Position numbers and translations under genes: made by a program. Under the pieces are notes generated by a model that was given only the letters and a program-made list of their open reading frames with translations, was not told the DNA's origin and made no database searches. From assembly GCA_017395085.1 (NCBI GenBank), contig JAFPWF010000020.1, positions 32,214 to 96,213 of the forward strand: a stretch of DNA of 64,000 nt, given 5' to 3'. Each line of letters opens with the position of its first letter. Within the stretch, counting starts at the first letter, position 1. The DNA comes from Oscillospiraceae bacterium. Lineage in GTDB: Bacteria > Bacillota > Clostridia > Oscillospirales > Oscillospiraceae. This document shows, in pieces, positions 32,783 through 42,491 of the stretch.

Positions 32783-33055
32783 ATGAGCAGAAGTGTTAAG
32801 AAAGGTCCTTTCGCAGCTCCCGAACTGCTGAAGAAGGTTGACCAGATGAACCAGAGCGGAAGCAAGCAGGTCATCAAGACCTGGTCCCGCGCCTCTACCA
32901 TTTTCCCGTCCTTCGTCGGACACACCATCGCCGTTCACGACGGCCGCCGTCATGTTCCCGTGTATGTCACCGAGGATATGGTCGGCCACAAGCTCGGCGA
33001 GTTCGCACCGACCCGCACCTTCCGCGGCCACGCCGGAAGCAAGACCGGCAAATAA
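32783..33055 (+). CDS. rpsS: 30S ribosomal protein S19
   Basis: 90-residue S19, in the 30S head near the A-site finger. Starts [10 protein letters not shown] and contains [24 protein letters not shown] and [14 protein letters not shown], the family pattern. GGAGGG precedes the ATG; 12 bp follow before rplV. Confidence 0.98.
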   Translation: MSRSVKKGPFAAPELLKKVDQMNQSGSKQVIKTWSRASTIFPSFVGHTIAVHDGRRHVPVYVTEDMVGHKLGEFAPTRTFRGHAGSKTGK

Positions 33056-33067
33056 GGAGGAGAAGCA

Positions 33068-33415
33068 ATGGACGAGAAAAAGATTGCCCGTGCGGAACAC
33101 AAATACGCACGTATCTCTCCCCGTAAGGTCGAGATTATCTGCAACATGATCCGCGGCAAGGATGCAAAAGTCGCGATGGCCATGATGCAGAACACCCCGA
33201 AGGCCGGCTGCGAGCTGATGATCAAGGTCCTGAAGAGTGCGATGGCGAACGCCGAGAACAACTTCGAAATGGACCCCGAAAAGCTCTACGTTTGCGAGAC
33301 CTTCGTCGGTGCCGGCCCGATCCTGAAGCGCGGCATGCCCCGTGCACAGGGCCGTATGTACCGTATCAACAAGCGCACCAGCCACATCATGATCGCCGTG
33401 GCTGAGAGAGACTGA
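33068..33415 (+). CDS. rplV: 50S ribosomal protein L22
   Basis: 115-residue L22, whose hairpin reaches into the exit tunnel; tip changes there confer macrolide resistance. The C-terminal part [20 protein letters not shown] is the tunnel hairpin and looks normal, with no deletion. AGGAGG before ATG 33068. Confidence 0.97.
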   Translation: MDEKKIARAEHKYARISPRKVEIICNMIRGKDAKVAMAMMQNTPKAGCELMIKVLKSAMANAENNFEMDPEKLYVCETFVGAGPILKRGMPRAQGRMYRINKRTSHIMIAVAERD

Positions 33416-33432
33416 GGGAAGGAGGCAGAATT

Positions 33433-34299
33433 ATGGGACAGAAAGTTAATCCGCACGGCCTGCGCGTCGGCGTCATTAAGGACTGGGATTCCAGATGGTA
33501 CGCCAGAGAAGACAAGGTTGGCGACCTGATCGTGGAAGACTACAAAATCCGTGAATACCTGAAGAAGACCCTTTATTCCGCCGGTGTTCCCACCATTGAA
33601 ATCGAGCGTGATTCTTCCAAGGTTCGCATTTACATCCACTGTGCCAGACCCGGCGTGGTCATCGGCCAGAAGGGCGCAGAGATCGAACGCCTCCGCAAGG
33701 AAGTCGAAGCGATGATCGGCAAGCCGGTCGCGCTCTCCATCGTTGAGGTCCGCACCCCCGACACCAACGCACAGCTGGTTGCTGAGAACATTGCGCAGCA
33801 GCTCGAGAAGCGCATCGGCTTCCGCCGCGCGATGAAGAACGCCATGGGCCGCGCCATGCGCATGGGCGCCCGCGGCATCAAGGTCAAGTGCGGCGGCCGT
33901 CTCGGCGGCGCCGAAATCGCGAGAAGTGAGTGCTACCACGAGGGCACCATCCCCCTGCAGACCATCCGTGCCGACATCGAGTACGGTTTTGCCGAAGCGA
34001 ACACCACCTACGGCCGCATCGGCGTCAAGGTCTGGATCTACAAGGGTGAAGTCCTCTCCCAGACCCTGCGCACCACCCCGCGCACGATGGACCTCTCCAA
34101 GCCGGTCGGCGAGCGCCGCCGCAGAGACGACCGTCGCCAGGGTGACCGCCGTCAGGGCAATTTCAACCGTGACAACCGCGGTCAGGCTCAGGGCCAGACC
34201 GGCGAGCGCCGTCAGTACGGCAGCAGACCTGCAGGACAGGGCGGCTACAACCGCGCTCCGCGTCCCGCAGCTCCGTCCAGGGAAGGAGGCAATAACTGA
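33433..34299 (+). CDS. rpsC: 30S ribosomal protein S3 with long basic C-terminal extension
   Basis: 288-residue S3, part of the mRNA entry channel and helicase. The KH domain ([18 protein letters not shown]) and the C-terminal S3 domain ([44 protein letters not shown]) are intact. S3 is usually 210-240 residues; here about 65 additional residues follow position 220. They are rich in Arg, Asp, Gln, Asn and Gly ([20 protein letters not shown] and on), probably disordered and RNA-binding. The stop overlaps rplP (TGATG). Confidence 0.97.
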   Translation: MGQKVNPHGLRVGVIKDWDSRWYAREDKVGDLIVEDYKIREYLKKTLYSAGVPTIEIERDSSKVRIYIHCARPGVVIGQKGAEIERLRKEVEAMIGKPVALSIVEVRTPDTNAQLVAENIAQQLEKRIGFRRAMKNAMGRAMRMGARGIKVKCGGRLGGAEIARSECYHEGTIPLQTIRADIEYGFAEANTTYGRIGVKVWIYKGEVLSQTLRTTPRTMDLSKPVGERRRRDDRRQGDRRQGNFNRDNRGQAQGQTGERRQYGSRPAGQGGYNRAPRPAAPSREGGNN

Positions 34300-34733
34300 T
34301 GTTAATGCCCAAACGCGTAAAGTACCGCAGAGTACAGCGCGGCCGCATGAAGGGCAAAGCAACCCGCGGCAACGTTGTCACTTACGGTGAATTCGGCCTC
34401 TCCGCTCAGGAGCCCGGCTGGATTACTTCCAACCAGATTGAAGCCGCCCGTATCGCCATGACGCGTTACACCAAGCGCGGCGGTCAGGTCTGGATTAAGA
34501 TCTTCCCGGATAAGCCGGTTACCGCGAAGCCGGCAGAAACCCGTATGGGTTCCGGTAAGGGCGCCCCTGAGTACTGGGTCGCCGTTGTTAAGCCCGGCAG
34601 AGTGATGTTTGAAATCGCCGGCGTCCCCGAAGAGGTCGCCCGCGAAGCTCTCCGTCTGGCAAGCCACAAACTTCCGATCAAGACCAAGATTGTCAGCAAA
34701 GCGGAAGAGACTGAGAATGGCGGTGAAGACTGA
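34299..34733 (+). CDS. rplP: 50S ribosomal protein L16
   Basis: 144-residue L16, which shapes the tRNA A-site region of the 50S. Begins [19 protein letters not shown] and contains MRTGKGxxE-equivalent [19 protein letters not shown]. It starts inside the rpsC stop and ends overlapping rpmC (TGATG), so rpsC-rplP-rpmC are tightly coupled. Confidence 0.98.
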   Translation: MLMPKRVKYRRVQRGRMKGKATRGNVVTYGEFGLSAQEPGWITSNQIEAARIAMTRYTKRGGQVWIKIFPDKPVTAKPAETRMGSGKGAPEYWVAVVKPGRVMFEIAGVPEEVAREALRLASHKLPIKTKIVSKAEETENGGED

Positions 34734-34921
34734 TGAAGGTAAGTGAAATTCGTTCCAAGTCCGTCGAAGAGCTCGAGAAGCAGCTCGTAGACCTCAAGAA
34801 GGACCTTTTCATGCTCCGCATGCAGCATGCCACCAATCATCTTGATAATCCCACCAGGATTTCCGCAACCCGCCGTGACATTGCACGTGTGAAGACCGTG
34901 CTGCGCGAGAAGCAGAACTGA
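34733..34921 (+). CDS. rpmC: 50S ribosomal protein L29
   Basis: 62-residue L29, two long helices near the tunnel exit next to L23. Pattern [19 protein letters not shown] and [19 protein letters not shown] fits the family. The start overlaps the rplP stop. Confidence 0.97.
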   Translation: MKVSEIRSKSVEELEKQLVDLKKDLFMLRMQHATNHLDNPTRISATRRDIARVKTVLREKQN

Positions 34922-34935
34922 GGAGGTAAGGAAGA

Positions 34936-35199
34936 ATGAATACTGAAAGAACTACTTCCCGTAAGGTCCGCGTGGGCAAGGTCGTTTCTGACAAGATGGA
35001 CAAGACCGTGGTCGTGATCGTCGAAGACCGCGTCGCGCACAAGACCTACAAAAAGATCATCGGACGTACCTACCGCCTGAAGGCCCATGACGAGAACAAC
35101 GAATGCGGCGTCGGCGATATCGTCCGCGTGATGGAGACCCGCCCTCTGTCCAAGGACAAGAGATGGCGCGTGGTCGAGATCGTTGAGAAGGCGAAGTAA
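34936..35199 (+). CDS. rpsQ: 30S ribosomal protein S17
   Basis: 87-residue S17, an OB-fold protein binding helix 11 of 16S rRNA. Signature [19 protein letters not shown] and the basic VxETRPLSKxKxWR ending ([18 protein letters not shown]) are seen. GGAGG before ATG 34936; rplN follows after 12 bp. Confidence 0.97.
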   Translation: MNTERTTSRKVRVGKVVSDKMDKTVVVIVEDRVAHKTYKKIIGRTYRLKAHDENNECGVGDIVRVMETRPLSKDKRWRVVEIVEKAK

Positions 35200-35211
35200 G
35201 GAGGCAACAAT

Positions 35212-35583
35212 ATGATTCAACAGGAAACATATCTGAAGGTTGCCGACAATACCGGCGCCAAGGAACTCAAGTGCATCCGTGTCCTCGGCGGCTCCAAGCG
35301 CAAGTACGCCAGCATCGGCGACGTCATCGTCTGCTCGGTGCGCAAGGCTGCCCCCGGCGGCTCGGTCAAGAAGGGCGACGTCGTGAAGGCGGTTGTCGTC
35401 CGCACCGTGAAGCCCGTGCGCCGCGCCGACGGCACCTACGTCCGCTTTGACGAGAACGCTGCGGTTCTCATCAACACCGGCGACAAGAACCCCCGCGGCA
35501 CCCGTATCTTCGGGCCCGTTGCCCGTGAGCTTCGTGATAAGGAATACATGAAGATCCTGTCCCTGGCTCCCGAAGTGATTTGA
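35212..35583 (+). CDS. rplN: 50S ribosomal protein L14
   Basis: 123-residue L14, an early binder at the subunit interface and contact of the silencing factor RsfS. Starts [19 protein letters not shown] and ends in the REKExMKIxSLAPEV-type tail; standard length. AGGAGG before the ATG. Confidence 0.98.
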   Translation: MIQQETYLKVADNTGAKELKCIRVLGGSKRKYASIGDVIVCSVRKAAPGGSVKKGDVVKAVVVRTVKPVRRADGTYVRFDENAAVLINTGDKNPRGTRIFGPVARELRDKEYMKILSLAPEVI

Positions 35584-35598
35584 TGGAGGAGAACAAAG

Positions 35599-35904
35599 AT
35601 GAAGATTAAAAAAGACGATAAAGTCGTTGTTCTTTCCGGCAAGGACAAGGGCAAGCAGGGGAAAGTCCTCATCGCTGACCCGAAGGGCGCCAAAGTTGTA
35701 GTCGAAGGCGTGAACGTTGCCACCAAGCATCAGAAGCCCCGCAAGCAGGGCGAAGAGGGCGGCATCATCAAGGTCGAGACTCCGATCTACGTGTCCAAGG
35801 TGCAGCTGGTCTGCCCCAAGTGCGGCAAGGCCACTCGTGTCGGCTACAAAGTCGAAAACGGCAAGAAAACCCGCGTCTGCAAGAAGTGCGGCGCAGAAGT
35901 CTGA
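35599..35904 (+). CDS. rplX: 50S ribosomal protein L24
   Basis: 101-residue L24, an assembly initiator protein at the tunnel exit. KOW motif [20 protein letters not shown] is at the N-terminus. The C-terminal half carries [12 protein letters not shown] and CKKCGAEV, a four-cysteine zinc-ribbon-like tail found in some Firmicute L24 proteins. Confidence 0.97.
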   Translation: MKIKKDDKVVVLSGKDKGKQGKVLIADPKGAKVVVEGVNVATKHQKPRKQGEEGGIIKVETPIYVSKVQLVCPKCGKATRVGYKVENGKKTRVCKKCGAEV

Positions 35905-35923
35905 GCGAAAGGAGAACTGAATT

Positions 35924-36463
35924 ATGACCAGAATGAAAGAAAAGTACGTCAATGAAGTTGCTCCCGCTCTGATGGAGAAATTTCAGTACAAGTCCGTCAT
36001 GCAGATCCCGAAGATCGAGAAGATCGTCGTCTCCGTCGGTTGCGGCGACTGCAAGGACAACGCCAAGGCGCTCGACGCCGTTATCAAGGACATCTCCGCC
36101 ATCACCGGTCAGCATGCGGTTGCAACCACGGCACGCAAGTCCGTTGCAAACTTCAAGCTGCGTGAAGGCATGAAGGTCGGCGTGAAGGTCACCCTCCGCC
36201 AGGACCGCATGTGGGAGTTCCTGGACCGTCTGCTCAACGTGGCTCTGCCCCGTGTGCGTGACTTCCGCGGAATCTCCGCCGATGCCTTTGACGGCCGCGG
36301 CAACTACAGCCTGGGCCTGAAAGAGCAGATCATTTTCCCCGAAATCGAGTACGACAAGATCGAAAAGCTGCGCGGTATGAACATTGCCATCACCACGACT
36401 GCGAAGACCGATGAAGAGGCACGTGAGCTTCTGCGGCTCATGGGCGCCCCGTTCGTCAGCTAA
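35924..36463 (+). CDS. rplE: 50S ribosomal protein L5
   Basis: 179-residue L5, binds 5S rRNA and contacts the P-site tRNA. Signature [27 protein letters not shown] and [21 protein letters not shown] are present. AAGGAG before ATG 35924; the stop is 13 bp before rpsN. Confidence 0.98.
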   Translation: MTRMKEKYVNEVAPALMEKFQYKSVMQIPKIEKIVVSVGCGDCKDNAKALDAVIKDISAITGQHAVATTARKSVANFKLREGMKVGVKVTLRQDRMWEFLDRLLNVALPRVRDFRGISADAFDGRGNYSLGLKEQIIFPEIEYDKIEKLRGMNIAITTTAKTDEEARELLRLMGAPFVS

Positions 36464-36476
36464 GGAGGATTCAACC

Positions 36477-36662
36477 ATGGCTAAGAAATCGATGATTCTC
36501 AAACAGCAGCGCGAAGCAAAGTTCTCCACCCGCAAGTACAACCGCTGCAAGATCTGCGGTCGTCCCCACGCGTATCTGCGCAACTACGGCATCTGCCGTA
36601 TCTGCTTCCGCGAGCTCGCCTACAAGGGCCAGATCCCCGGCGTCCGCAAAGCAAGCTTCTGA
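36477..36662 (+). CDS. rpsN: 30S ribosomal protein S14, zinc-binding type
   Basis: 61-residue zinc (C+) form of S14 with CKIC near residue 24 and CRIC near residue 40, the short variant common in Firmicutes. ATG 36477 follows AGGAGG by eight bases. The frame is open about 30 codons upstream but that part lies in rplE. A 128-bp spacer without clear features follows before rpsH. Confidence 0.97.
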   Translation: MAKKSMILKQQREAKFSTRKYNRCKICGRPHAYLRNYGICRICFRELAYKGQIPGVRKASF

Positions 36663-36790
36663 TCCACACTTTGTAACTGTTCTCTGAAAGGCCATTTCGA
36701 ATCCCGTATTCGTATGGAACCTCAGGGAATCAACCGAGAGGGAAGGCCGCGTGTCTTCCCCCGGTAACTCTGAATAATGGAGGATAAATC

Positions 36791-37189
36791 ATGCAAATCA
36801 CTGATCCCATTGCAGACATGCTGACCCGTATCCGCAACGCCGGTACCGCCAAGCATGAAACCGTCGATGTCCCTGCTTCCAAGATGAAGAAGTCCATTGC
36901 GGAAATTCTTCTGAACGAAGGCTACATCAAGAACTACCAGGTTCTCGATGACGGCACCCAGGGCGTCATCCGCATCACCCTGAAGTATCTCCCCGGCAAG
37001 GAAAAGGCCATCCAGGGTCTCCGCCGCGTCTCCAAGCCCGGCCTGCGCGTGTATGCCGGCGCCGACGAGCTGCCCAGAGTCCTGAAGGGTCTCGGCATTG
37101 CCATCATTTCAACATCCAAGGGCGTCATGACCGATAAGCAGGCTCGCAAAGAGCACATCGGCGGCGAAGTCCTTGCGTTCGTATGGTAA
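36791..37189 (+). CDS. rpsH: 30S ribosomal protein S8
   Basis: 132-residue S8. It binds helix 21 of 16S rRNA and, in E. coli, represses the spc operon through the L5 mRNA. The start [15 protein letters not shown] and C-terminal [18 protein letters not shown] with GGEVLAFVW are characteristic. GGAGG before ATG 36791. Confidence 0.98.
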   Translation: MQITDPIADMLTRIRNAGTAKHETVDVPASKMKKSIAEILLNEGYIKNYQVLDDGTQGVIRITLKYLPGKEKAIQGLRRVSKPGLRVYAGADELPRVLKGLGIAIISTSKGVMTDKQARKEHIGGEVLAFVW

Positions 37190-37202
37190 GGAGGGCCTGA
37201 AC

Positions 37203-37745
37203 ATGTCTCGAATCGGAAGAGCTCCCATTACCGTCCCCGCAGGTGTTGAAGTCAAGATCGACGAGCACAACCACATTTCCGTCAAGGGTCCCAAGGGCAC
37301 GCTGGAGCGCGACCTGGTCCCACAGATGAAGGTTGAGCTCGACGCAGGCGTTCTCCACGTCAAGCGTCCGGACGACTCCAAGGAAAACCGTTCCCTCCAC
37401 GGCCTGACCAGATCTCTCATCGAGAACATGGTCGTCGGCGTGACCAGCGGTTTCGAAAAGAAGCTGGAGATCAACGGCGTCGGTTACCGTGCCGCCAAGG
37501 AAGGCAAGAATCTGGTCATGAACCTGGGCTACTCGCACCAGATCGTGGTTCCGGAGACCGAGGACATCCAGATCGATGTTCCCGATGCCAACCATATCGT
37601 CATCAAGGGCATTGACAAGCAGAAGGTCGGCCAGTTTGCAGCGGAAGTTCGCGGAAAGAGACCTCCGGAACCCTACAAGGGCAAGGGCGTCAAGTACGAT
37701 TACGAAGTTGTCCGCCGCAAAGAAGGCAAGACCGGCGCGAAGTAA
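37203..37745 (+). CDS. rplF: 50S ribosomal protein L6
   Basis: 180-residue L6, near the sarcin-ricin loop and factor-binding site. MSRIGRAPITVPAGV start; the C-terminal RGKRPPEPYKGKGVKY is the family signature. ATG 37203 was chosen because AGGAGG lies ten bases upstream; the frame runs back into rpsH. Confidence 0.98.
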   Translation: MSRIGRAPITVPAGVEVKIDEHNHISVKGPKGTLERDLVPQMKVELDAGVLHVKRPDDSKENRSLHGLTRSLIENMVVGVTSGFEKKLEINGVGYRAAKEGKNLVMNLGYSHQIVVPETEDIQIDVPDANHIVIKGIDKQKVGQFAAEVRGKRPPEPYKGKGVKYDYEVVRRKEGKTGAK

Positions 37746-37762
37746 ACGGGAGGTAGCCTGTT

Positions 37763-38122
37763 ATGATTAAAAGACCTGATACGCGCGCACAGCGCATGAA
37801 GCGTCACGCAAGAGTACGCAGCAAGATCTCCGGTACGGCCGAGCGCCCCCGTCTGAGCGTATTCCGCAGTGAGAATCACATCTATGCTCAGATCATCGAC
37901 GACGTGGCAGGGAACACCCTGGTTTCCGCTTCGACGGTTGAGAAGAGCTTTGAAGGTCTCGGCAGCAATGTCGAAGCCGCAAAGAAGATCGGCGCCACTG
38001 TCGCCGAGCGCGCCCTCAAGAAGGGCATCGAAGAGGTCGTTTTCGACCGCGGCGGCTACATTTATCACGGCCGCGTCCAGGCTCTGGCCGACGGCGCGCG
38101 TGAAGCCGGCCTGAAGTTCTGA
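37763..38122 (+). CDS. rplR: 50S ribosomal protein L18
   Basis: 119-residue L18, binds 5S rRNA with L5. [20 protein letters not shown] and the final [20 protein letters not shown] pattern are typical. GGGAGG before the ATG. Confidence 0.98.
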   Translation: MIKRPDTRAQRMKRHARVRSKISGTAERPRLSVFRSENHIYAQIIDDVAGNTLVSASTVEKSFEGLGSNVEAAKKIGATVAERALKKGIEEVVFDRGGYIYHGRVQALADGAREAGLKF

Positions 38123-38138
38123 GGGAGGGGGAAAACAA

Positions 38139-38669
38139 ATGGCTTATACCAATGACAGAAGAGACCGCCGCAACAACAGAGAAGAGGCTGCCTCCGAATT
38201 TATTGAAAAGGTTGTTTCCCTGAACCGCGTCAGCAAGACCGTCAAGGGCGGCCGCGTGGCGAAGTTCTCCGCCCTCTGCGTTGTCGGCGACGGCAAAGGC
38301 CGTGTCGGCTACGGCATGGGCAAGGCAAGTGAAGTCTCCGAGGCGATCCGCAAGGGCCTGGAAGATGCCAAGAAGAACATCGTTTCCATCACCCTGCAGG
38401 GTACCACCATTCCCCATGAAGTTCTCGGCGCTTTCGGCGCCGGCCGTGTTCTGCTCAAGCCCGCCCCCGAAGGCACCGGCGTTATCGCCGGCGGCGCGGT
38501 CCGTGCGGTCGTTGAGTGTGCCGGCATCAAGAACATCCGTACCAAGTGCCTGCGCACCAATAACCCGGCAAACGTTGTTGCCGCCACGATGGAAGGCCTG
38601 AAGTCTCTGCGTGACGCCAGCCAGGTTGCCGCGGTCCGCGGCAAGGCCCCGGAAGAAGTCCAGGCTTAA
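38139..38669 (+). CDS. rpsE: 30S ribosomal protein S5
   Basis: 176-residue S5, involved in decoding fidelity and mRNA unwinding. [20 protein letters not shown] (N-terminal dsRNA-binding-like domain) and [20 protein letters not shown] (C-terminal domain) are conserved. The loop around VSKTVKGG shows no spectinomycin-type deletion. Confidence 0.98.
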   Translation: MAYTNDRRDRRNNREEAASEFIEKVVSLNRVSKTVKGGRVAKFSALCVVGDGKGRVGYGMGKASEVSEAIRKGLEDAKKNIVSITLQGTTIPHEVLGAFGAGRVLLKPAPEGTGVIAGGAVRAVVECAGIKNIRTKCLRTNNPANVVAATMEGLKSLRDASQVAAVRGKAPEEVQA

Positions 38670-38682
38670 GGGAGGGTGTATC

Positions 38683-38862
38683 ATGGCGAATTTGAGAATT
38701 AAACTGGTCAAGAGCCTCAACGGCAGACTGGACAGCCATGTTGCGACGGCGCAGTCCCTCGGTCTGCACAAGATCGGCAATGAGACCGTACAGCCCGACA
38801 ATCCCCAGACACGCGGCAAGATCGCCAAGATCGGCTATCTGCTGCAGGTGACCGAAGAATAA
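38683..38862 (+). CDS. rpmD: 50S ribosomal protein L30
   Basis: 59-residue L30, present in many but not all bacteria. [23 protein letters not shown] and the [17 protein letters not shown] tail fit the family. GGGAGG precedes ATG 38683. Confidence 0.96.
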   Translation: MANLRIKLVKSLNGRLDSHVATAQSLGLHKIGNETVQPDNPQTRGKIAKIGYLLQVTEE

Positions 38863-38875
38863 GGAGGGCGAAAGC

Positions 38876-39316
38876 ATGCAGATTCATGAACTTTCTCCGA
38901 TGCCCGGCTCCACTCATGTGGACAAGCGTAAGGGCAGAGGCCATGGCACCGGCAACGGCAAGACTGCCGGCCGCGGCCACAAGGGTCAGAAGGCCCGCAG
39001 CGGCGGCGGTGTCCGCATCGGCTTCGAAGGAGGCCAGATGCCTCTGGCGCGCCGCATCCCGAAGCGCGGCTTCAACAACATCTTTGCCAAGCCCCTGGAG
39101 GGCGTGAACGTTTCCGTTCTGGACCGTTTTGAGGACGGCGATGTTGTCGACGCAAACGCTCTGCTGGTGAAGGGAATCCTTTCCAAGTGCAGATACGGCG
39201 TCAAGTTCCTTGGCGAAGGTGAAGTGTCCAAAAAGCTTACGGTAAAGGCTGCTGCTTTCTCCGCTACCGCGAAAGAGAAAATCGAAGCGGCCGGCGGAAA
39301 GGCAGAGGTGGTCTAA
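38876..39316 (+). CDS. rplO: 50S ribosomal protein L15
   Basis: 146-residue L15, a late assembly protein. Glycine- and basic-rich N-terminus ([20 protein letters not shown]) and the [15 protein letters not shown] motif are typical. Its stop codon abuts the GTG start of secY directly. Confidence 0.98.
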   Translation: MQIHELSPMPGSTHVDKRKGRGHGTGNGKTAGRGHKGQKARSGGGVRIGFEGGQMPLARRIPKRGFNNIFAKPLEGVNVSVLDRFEDGDVVDANALLVKGILSKCRYGVKFLGEGEVSKKLTVKAAAFSATAKEKIEAAGGKAEVV

Positions 39317-40606
39317 GTGCTTCAGACACTTAAGAATGCCTGGAAAATCGAAGAACTCCGCAAGAAGATCCTCTTCACCCTGCTGATCGTTCTTCTTTAC
39401 CGTCTGGGCAATGCAGTGCCGGTTCCCTACGTGAACGTCACAGCGCTGCAGTACTATTTCACACAGCTTCAGAACACGGTGCTGGGCCTCTACAACGTCA
39501 TGTCCGGCGGCGCGTTCTCCACGGCGACGATTTTCGCGCTGAGCATTCAGCCCTACATCAACGCCAGCATCATTATCCAGCTCCTGACCATCGCGATTCC
39601 TGCTCTGGAACGCATGAGCAAGGAGGAGGGCGAAGAAGGCCGCAAGAAGATCGCCTCCATCACCCGTTACGCCACGGTCGGCATCGGCCTCCTGATGGGC
39701 TTTGCCTACTACATGCTGATGCGCAACAACGGTCTTCTGGCTGCTGAAGCGCAGAACAGCATCTGGGCCGCGGTCGTCATCGTGCTGACCTTCACCTCCG
39801 GCTCCGCCCTGATCATGTGGCTGGGTGAGCAGATCACCGAATTCGGTGTCGGCAACGGTATTTCCATCATCCTGTTTGCCAGCATCGTTTCCCGTCTGCC
39901 CCGCAGCATTGTCCAGTCCATCTCGAACGTCATCAACGGTTCTCTCAAGTGGTGGGCGGCAGTGCTGGTATTCCTGGGCGCCCTGGCTCTCATCGTGCTG
40001 ATCGTTTTCGTCAACGACGCCGAGCGCCGTCTCCCGGTCCAGTACGCCAAGCGCGTGGTCGGCCGCAAGATGTACGGCGGTCAGAGCACCTACCTTCCGA
40101 TGAAGGTCAACATGTCCGGCGTTATGCCGATCATCTTCGCACAGTCCATTGCCATGCTCCCCGCGACGATTGCCGCCATGGTCGGCAGCAGAAGCGACGG
40201 CTGGTTTATGAAGCTGTTCGACTCGACCTCCATCACCTATGCGATCATCTACTTCCTGCTGATCCTCTTCTTTGCCTACTTCTACTCCACCATCCAGTTT
40301 AACCCCGTAGAGGTGGCCAACAACCTGAAGAAGAACGGCGGATACATCCCCGGCTTCCGTCCGGGCAAGCCCACCAGCGAGTTCATCTCGAAGGTCCTGA
40401 ACAAGATCACTCTGTTCGGCGCCATTTATCTGGGTATCATCGCCTGCGTCCCGATTCTGGTTTCCCACTTCACCAACGCCGAGTCCCTGACCGGCCTGAG
40501 CCTTGGCGGAACCTCCATCATCATCGCAGTCGGCGTCGCGCTTGAAACCGTCCGCGCTCTTGAGGCGCAGATGATGATGCGCAACTACAAGGGCTTCCTG
40601 TCCTGA
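39317..40606 (+). CDS. secY: Preprotein translocase subunit SecY
   Basis: 429-residue channel subunit of the Sec translocon, about ten transmembrane helices. Recognisable features are the plug/TM2 region ALSIQPYINASIIIQLLTIA, the loop EGEEGRKKIA, and the cytoplasmic C5 loop RPGKPTSEFISKVLNKI. The start is GTG 39317 immediately after the rplO stop, with GAGGTGG seven bases upstream inside rplO. Essential for insertion and secretion of membrane and exported proteins such as the lipoproteins in this window. Confidence 0.98.
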   Translation: MLQTLKNAWKIEELRKKILFTLLIVLLYRLGNAVPVPYVNVTALQYYFTQLQNTVLGLYNVMSGGAFSTATIFALSIQPYINASIIIQLLTIAIPALERMSKEEGEEGRKKIASITRYATVGIGLLMGFAYYMLMRNNGLLAAEAQNSIWAAVVIVLTFTSGSALIMWLGEQITEFGVGNGISIILFASIVSRLPRSIVQSISNVINGSLKWWAAVLVFLGALALIVLIVFVNDAERRLPVQYAKRVVGRKMYGGQSTYLPMKVNMSGVMPIIFAQSIAMLPATIAAMVGSRSDGWFMKLFDSTSITYAIIYFLLILFFAYFYSTIQFNPVEVANNLKKNGGYIPGFRPGKPTSEFISKVLNKITLFGAIYLGIIACVPILVSHFTNAESLTGLSLGGTSIIIAVGVALETVRALEAQMMMRNYKGFLS

Positions 40607-40620
40607 GCGAGGTATTGTCC

Positions 40621-41253
40621 ATGAAGATGATTCTCCTCGGCGCACCCGGTGCCGGCAAAGGCACCCAGGCCGAAATCCTCAGCAAAACTCTGAACATCCC
40701 GACGATTTCCACCGGCAACATTCTCCGCGCCGCCATGAAGGCCGGAACGCCGGTCGGACTGCAGGCCAAAAGCTATGTCGAAGCGGGCAAGCTCGTCCCC
40801 GATGAAGTGATCATCAACATCATCCGCGAGCGCCTTGCCGAACCCGACTGTGCAAACGGCTACATCCTCGACGGCGTGCCGCGTACGATTCCTCAGGCGG
40901 AAGCCATGGAAGCCCTCGGCATCGAGATCGACACCGCCCTCTCCATTGAGGTGGAGGACTCCGTCATCGTCGAGCGCATGGGCGGCCGGCGGACCTGCAG
41001 AGCCTGCGGCGGTACCTTCCACGTGGTCAACAACCCCCCGAAAGTCGAGGGAGTGTGCGACTTCTGCGGCGGCGAACTGAGCATCCGCAAGGATGACGCG
41101 CCGGAGACCGTCCTGGCCCGTCTGGAGACCTACCACCGCGAGACCGAGCCGCTCAAGGCTTTCTACGAAGCCCGCGGCAAACTCGTCTGCGTCGACAATC
41201 AGCCCGGAATCGAAGCGACCACCGCGGTGATCCGCGATGCGCTGAAGATCTGA
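40621..41253 (+). CDS. adk: Adenylate kinase, zinc-lid type
   Basis: 210-residue adenylate kinase (ATP + AMP to 2 ADP). P-loop GAPGAGKGTQAEIL at the N-terminus and DGVPRTIPQAEAM as the NMP-binding DGFPR-type motif (valine replaces phenylalanine). The LID carries CRAC and CDFC, a four-cysteine zinc site found in Gram-positive enzymes. ATG 40621 has GAGG eight bases upstream; an in-frame TTG six bases earlier is less likely. Confidence 0.97.
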   Translation: MKMILLGAPGAGKGTQAEILSKTLNIPTISTGNILRAAMKAGTPVGLQAKSYVEAGKLVPDEVIINIIRERLAEPDCANGYILDGVPRTIPQAEAMEALGIEIDTALSIEVEDSVIVERMGGRRTCRACGGTFHVVNNPPKVEGVCDFCGGELSIRKDDAPETVLARLETYHRETEPLKAFYEARGKLVCVDNQPGIEATTAVIRDALKI

Positions 41254-41254
41254 G

Positions 41255-42043
41255 ATGTCCGCAACCATCTACATCAAGTCTCCCCATGAGATCGAGCTCA
41301 TGCGCCAGGCAGCGAAGATTGCCGCCGGAGCCCGGTCCATGGGAAGGCAGGCGGTGCGCGACGGTCTGACAACCCATCAGATCGACCGCGCCGTCCACGA
41401 GTACATTGTGAAATCCGGAGCCACTCCCAGCTGCCTCGGCTACGAGGGCTTCCCGGCCGCCACCTGCGTCTCCGTCAACGAGGAAGTCATCCACGGCATC
41501 CCGTCCCGGAAGCGCACCGTACACAACGGCGACATTGTTTCCATCGATCTCTGTGCCACATACAAGGGCTTTGTCGGCGACTGCGCCGGCACCTACGCCT
41601 GCGGTGAGGTGAGCGCCGAAGCGCAGAAGCTCATCGCGGTGACGCGCCAGGCCTTCTTTGAAGCGCTGCAGTTCGCGCGTCCCGGTTACCGGATCTATGA
41701 TATCGGTGTGGCGGTCCAGAACTATGTGGAGTCCAACGGCTTCTCCGTGGTGCGCGACTTTGTCGGCCACGGAATCGGCCGCGGGATGCACGAAGCGCCG
41801 GAGGTTCCGAACTACAGGCCCGAAAGGGGAAGCATGCGGGGAGGCAATCCCCGGCTGGTCAAGGGAATGACCATCTGCATCGAACCGATGGTCTGTGCCG
41901 GCGACTGGCATGTTGAAATCCTGAAGGACGACTGGACAGTCGTTTCTGTGGACCGTTCTCTGGCAGCGCACTATGAGAACACCGTTCTCATCACCGACGG
42001 CGAACCGGAGATTCTCACGATGGCGGACGATCTGTGGGCCTGA
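41255..42043 (+). CDS. map: Methionine aminopeptidase, type I
   Basis: 262-residue enzyme removing N-terminal methionine from nascent proteins. Metal ligands are recognisable: VSIDLCATYKGFVGDCAGTY supplies two aspartates (D in SIDL, D in VGDC), histidine in FVGHGIGRGMHEAPEVPNY, and glutamates in ICIEPM and HYENTVLI. The start follows the adk stop by one base (TGAGATG), so translation is coupled. Length is slightly above the usual 250 residues. Confidence 0.97.
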   Translation: MSATIYIKSPHEIELMRQAAKIAAGARSMGRQAVRDGLTTHQIDRAVHEYIVKSGATPSCLGYEGFPAATCVSVNEEVIHGIPSRKRTVHNGDIVSIDLCATYKGFVGDCAGTYACGEVSAEAQKLIAVTRQAFFEALQFARPGYRIYDIGVAVQNYVESNGFSVVRDFVGHGIGRGMHEAPEVPNYRPERGSMRGGNPRLVKGMTICIEPMVCAGDWHVEILKDDWTVVSVDRSLAAHYENTVLITDGEPEILTMADDLWA

Positions 42044-42094
42044 ACCCCGGACCGCATCCAATGATGGCTGAAGACTTTTGAGGAGGATTACACA

Positions 42095-42313
42095 TTGGCG
42101 AAAGACGATGTAATTGAACTCGAGGGCACGGTGGTCGAATCCCTGCCCAACACGATGTTCCAGGTGGACATCGGAAACGGACATATCATTCTCGCGCACA
42201 TTTCCGGCAAGCTCCGGATGAACTTTATCCGCATTCTCCCCGGCGACAAGGTCACCGTTCAGATGAGTCCTTACGATCTGACGCGCGGCCGCATCACCTG
42301 GCGGAGCAAGTAA
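42095..42313 (+). CDS. infA: Translation initiation factor IF-1
   Basis: 72-residue OB-fold factor binding the 30S A site. Pattern [20 protein letters not shown] and [18 protein letters not shown] is diagnostic. The start is TTG at 42095, seven bases after GAGGAGG; no ATG is in frame nearby. Confidence 0.97.
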   Translation: MAKDDVIELEGTVVESLPNTMFQVDIGNGHIILAHISGKLRMNFIRILPGDKVTVQMSPYDLTRGRITWRSK

Positions 42314-42319
42314 TACTCA

Positions 42320-42361
42320 CTTGTCATTGCGAGGCGGTTTCGGAACCGCCGTGGCAATCCG
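42320..42361. repeat. Palindromic dispersed-repeat-like element between infA and rpmJ
   Basis: TTGTCATTGCGAGG and CCGTGGCAATCC flank a perfect hairpin GGCGGTT-TCGG-AACCGCC (42333-42350). The outer ATTGC / GCAAT pairs as well. The GTCATTGCGAGG...GTGGCAATCC frame matches, as I recall it, a REP/MITE-like repeat scattered through several gut Clostridia genomes. It is only 17 bp from the rpmJ start and must be transcribed. Confidence 0.6.
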
Positions 42362-42377
42362 TGAAAGGAGAAACCCA

Positions 42378-42491
42378 ATGAAAGTCAGACCTTCCGTAAA
42401 GCCCATGTGCGAAAAGTGCAAGATCATCAAGCGCAAGGGCAAAGTGATGGTCATCTGCGAGAACCCGAAGCACAAGCAGCGCCAGGGTTAA
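42378..42491 (+). CDS. rpmJ: 50S ribosomal protein L36
   Basis: 37-residue L36, smallest ribosomal protein, zinc-ribbon form: [20 protein letters not shown] then [13 protein letters not shown], with ligands C11, C14, C27 and H32. AAAGGAG lies eight bases before ATG 42378. Read directly from the nucleotide sequence. Confidence 0.97.
   Translation: MKVRPSVKPMCEKCKIIKRKGKVMVICENPKHKQRQG

Noticed and set aside
31916-33385. 489-codon open frame antisense to rplB, rpsS and rplV
   Set aside because: Alanine/valine/aspartate-rich shadow of ribosomal protein genes.
38717-40645. 642-codon open frame antisense to rpmD, rplO and secY
   Set aside because: Shadow of highly biased GC-rich codons; low-complexity product, no domain, opposite real ribosomal genes.
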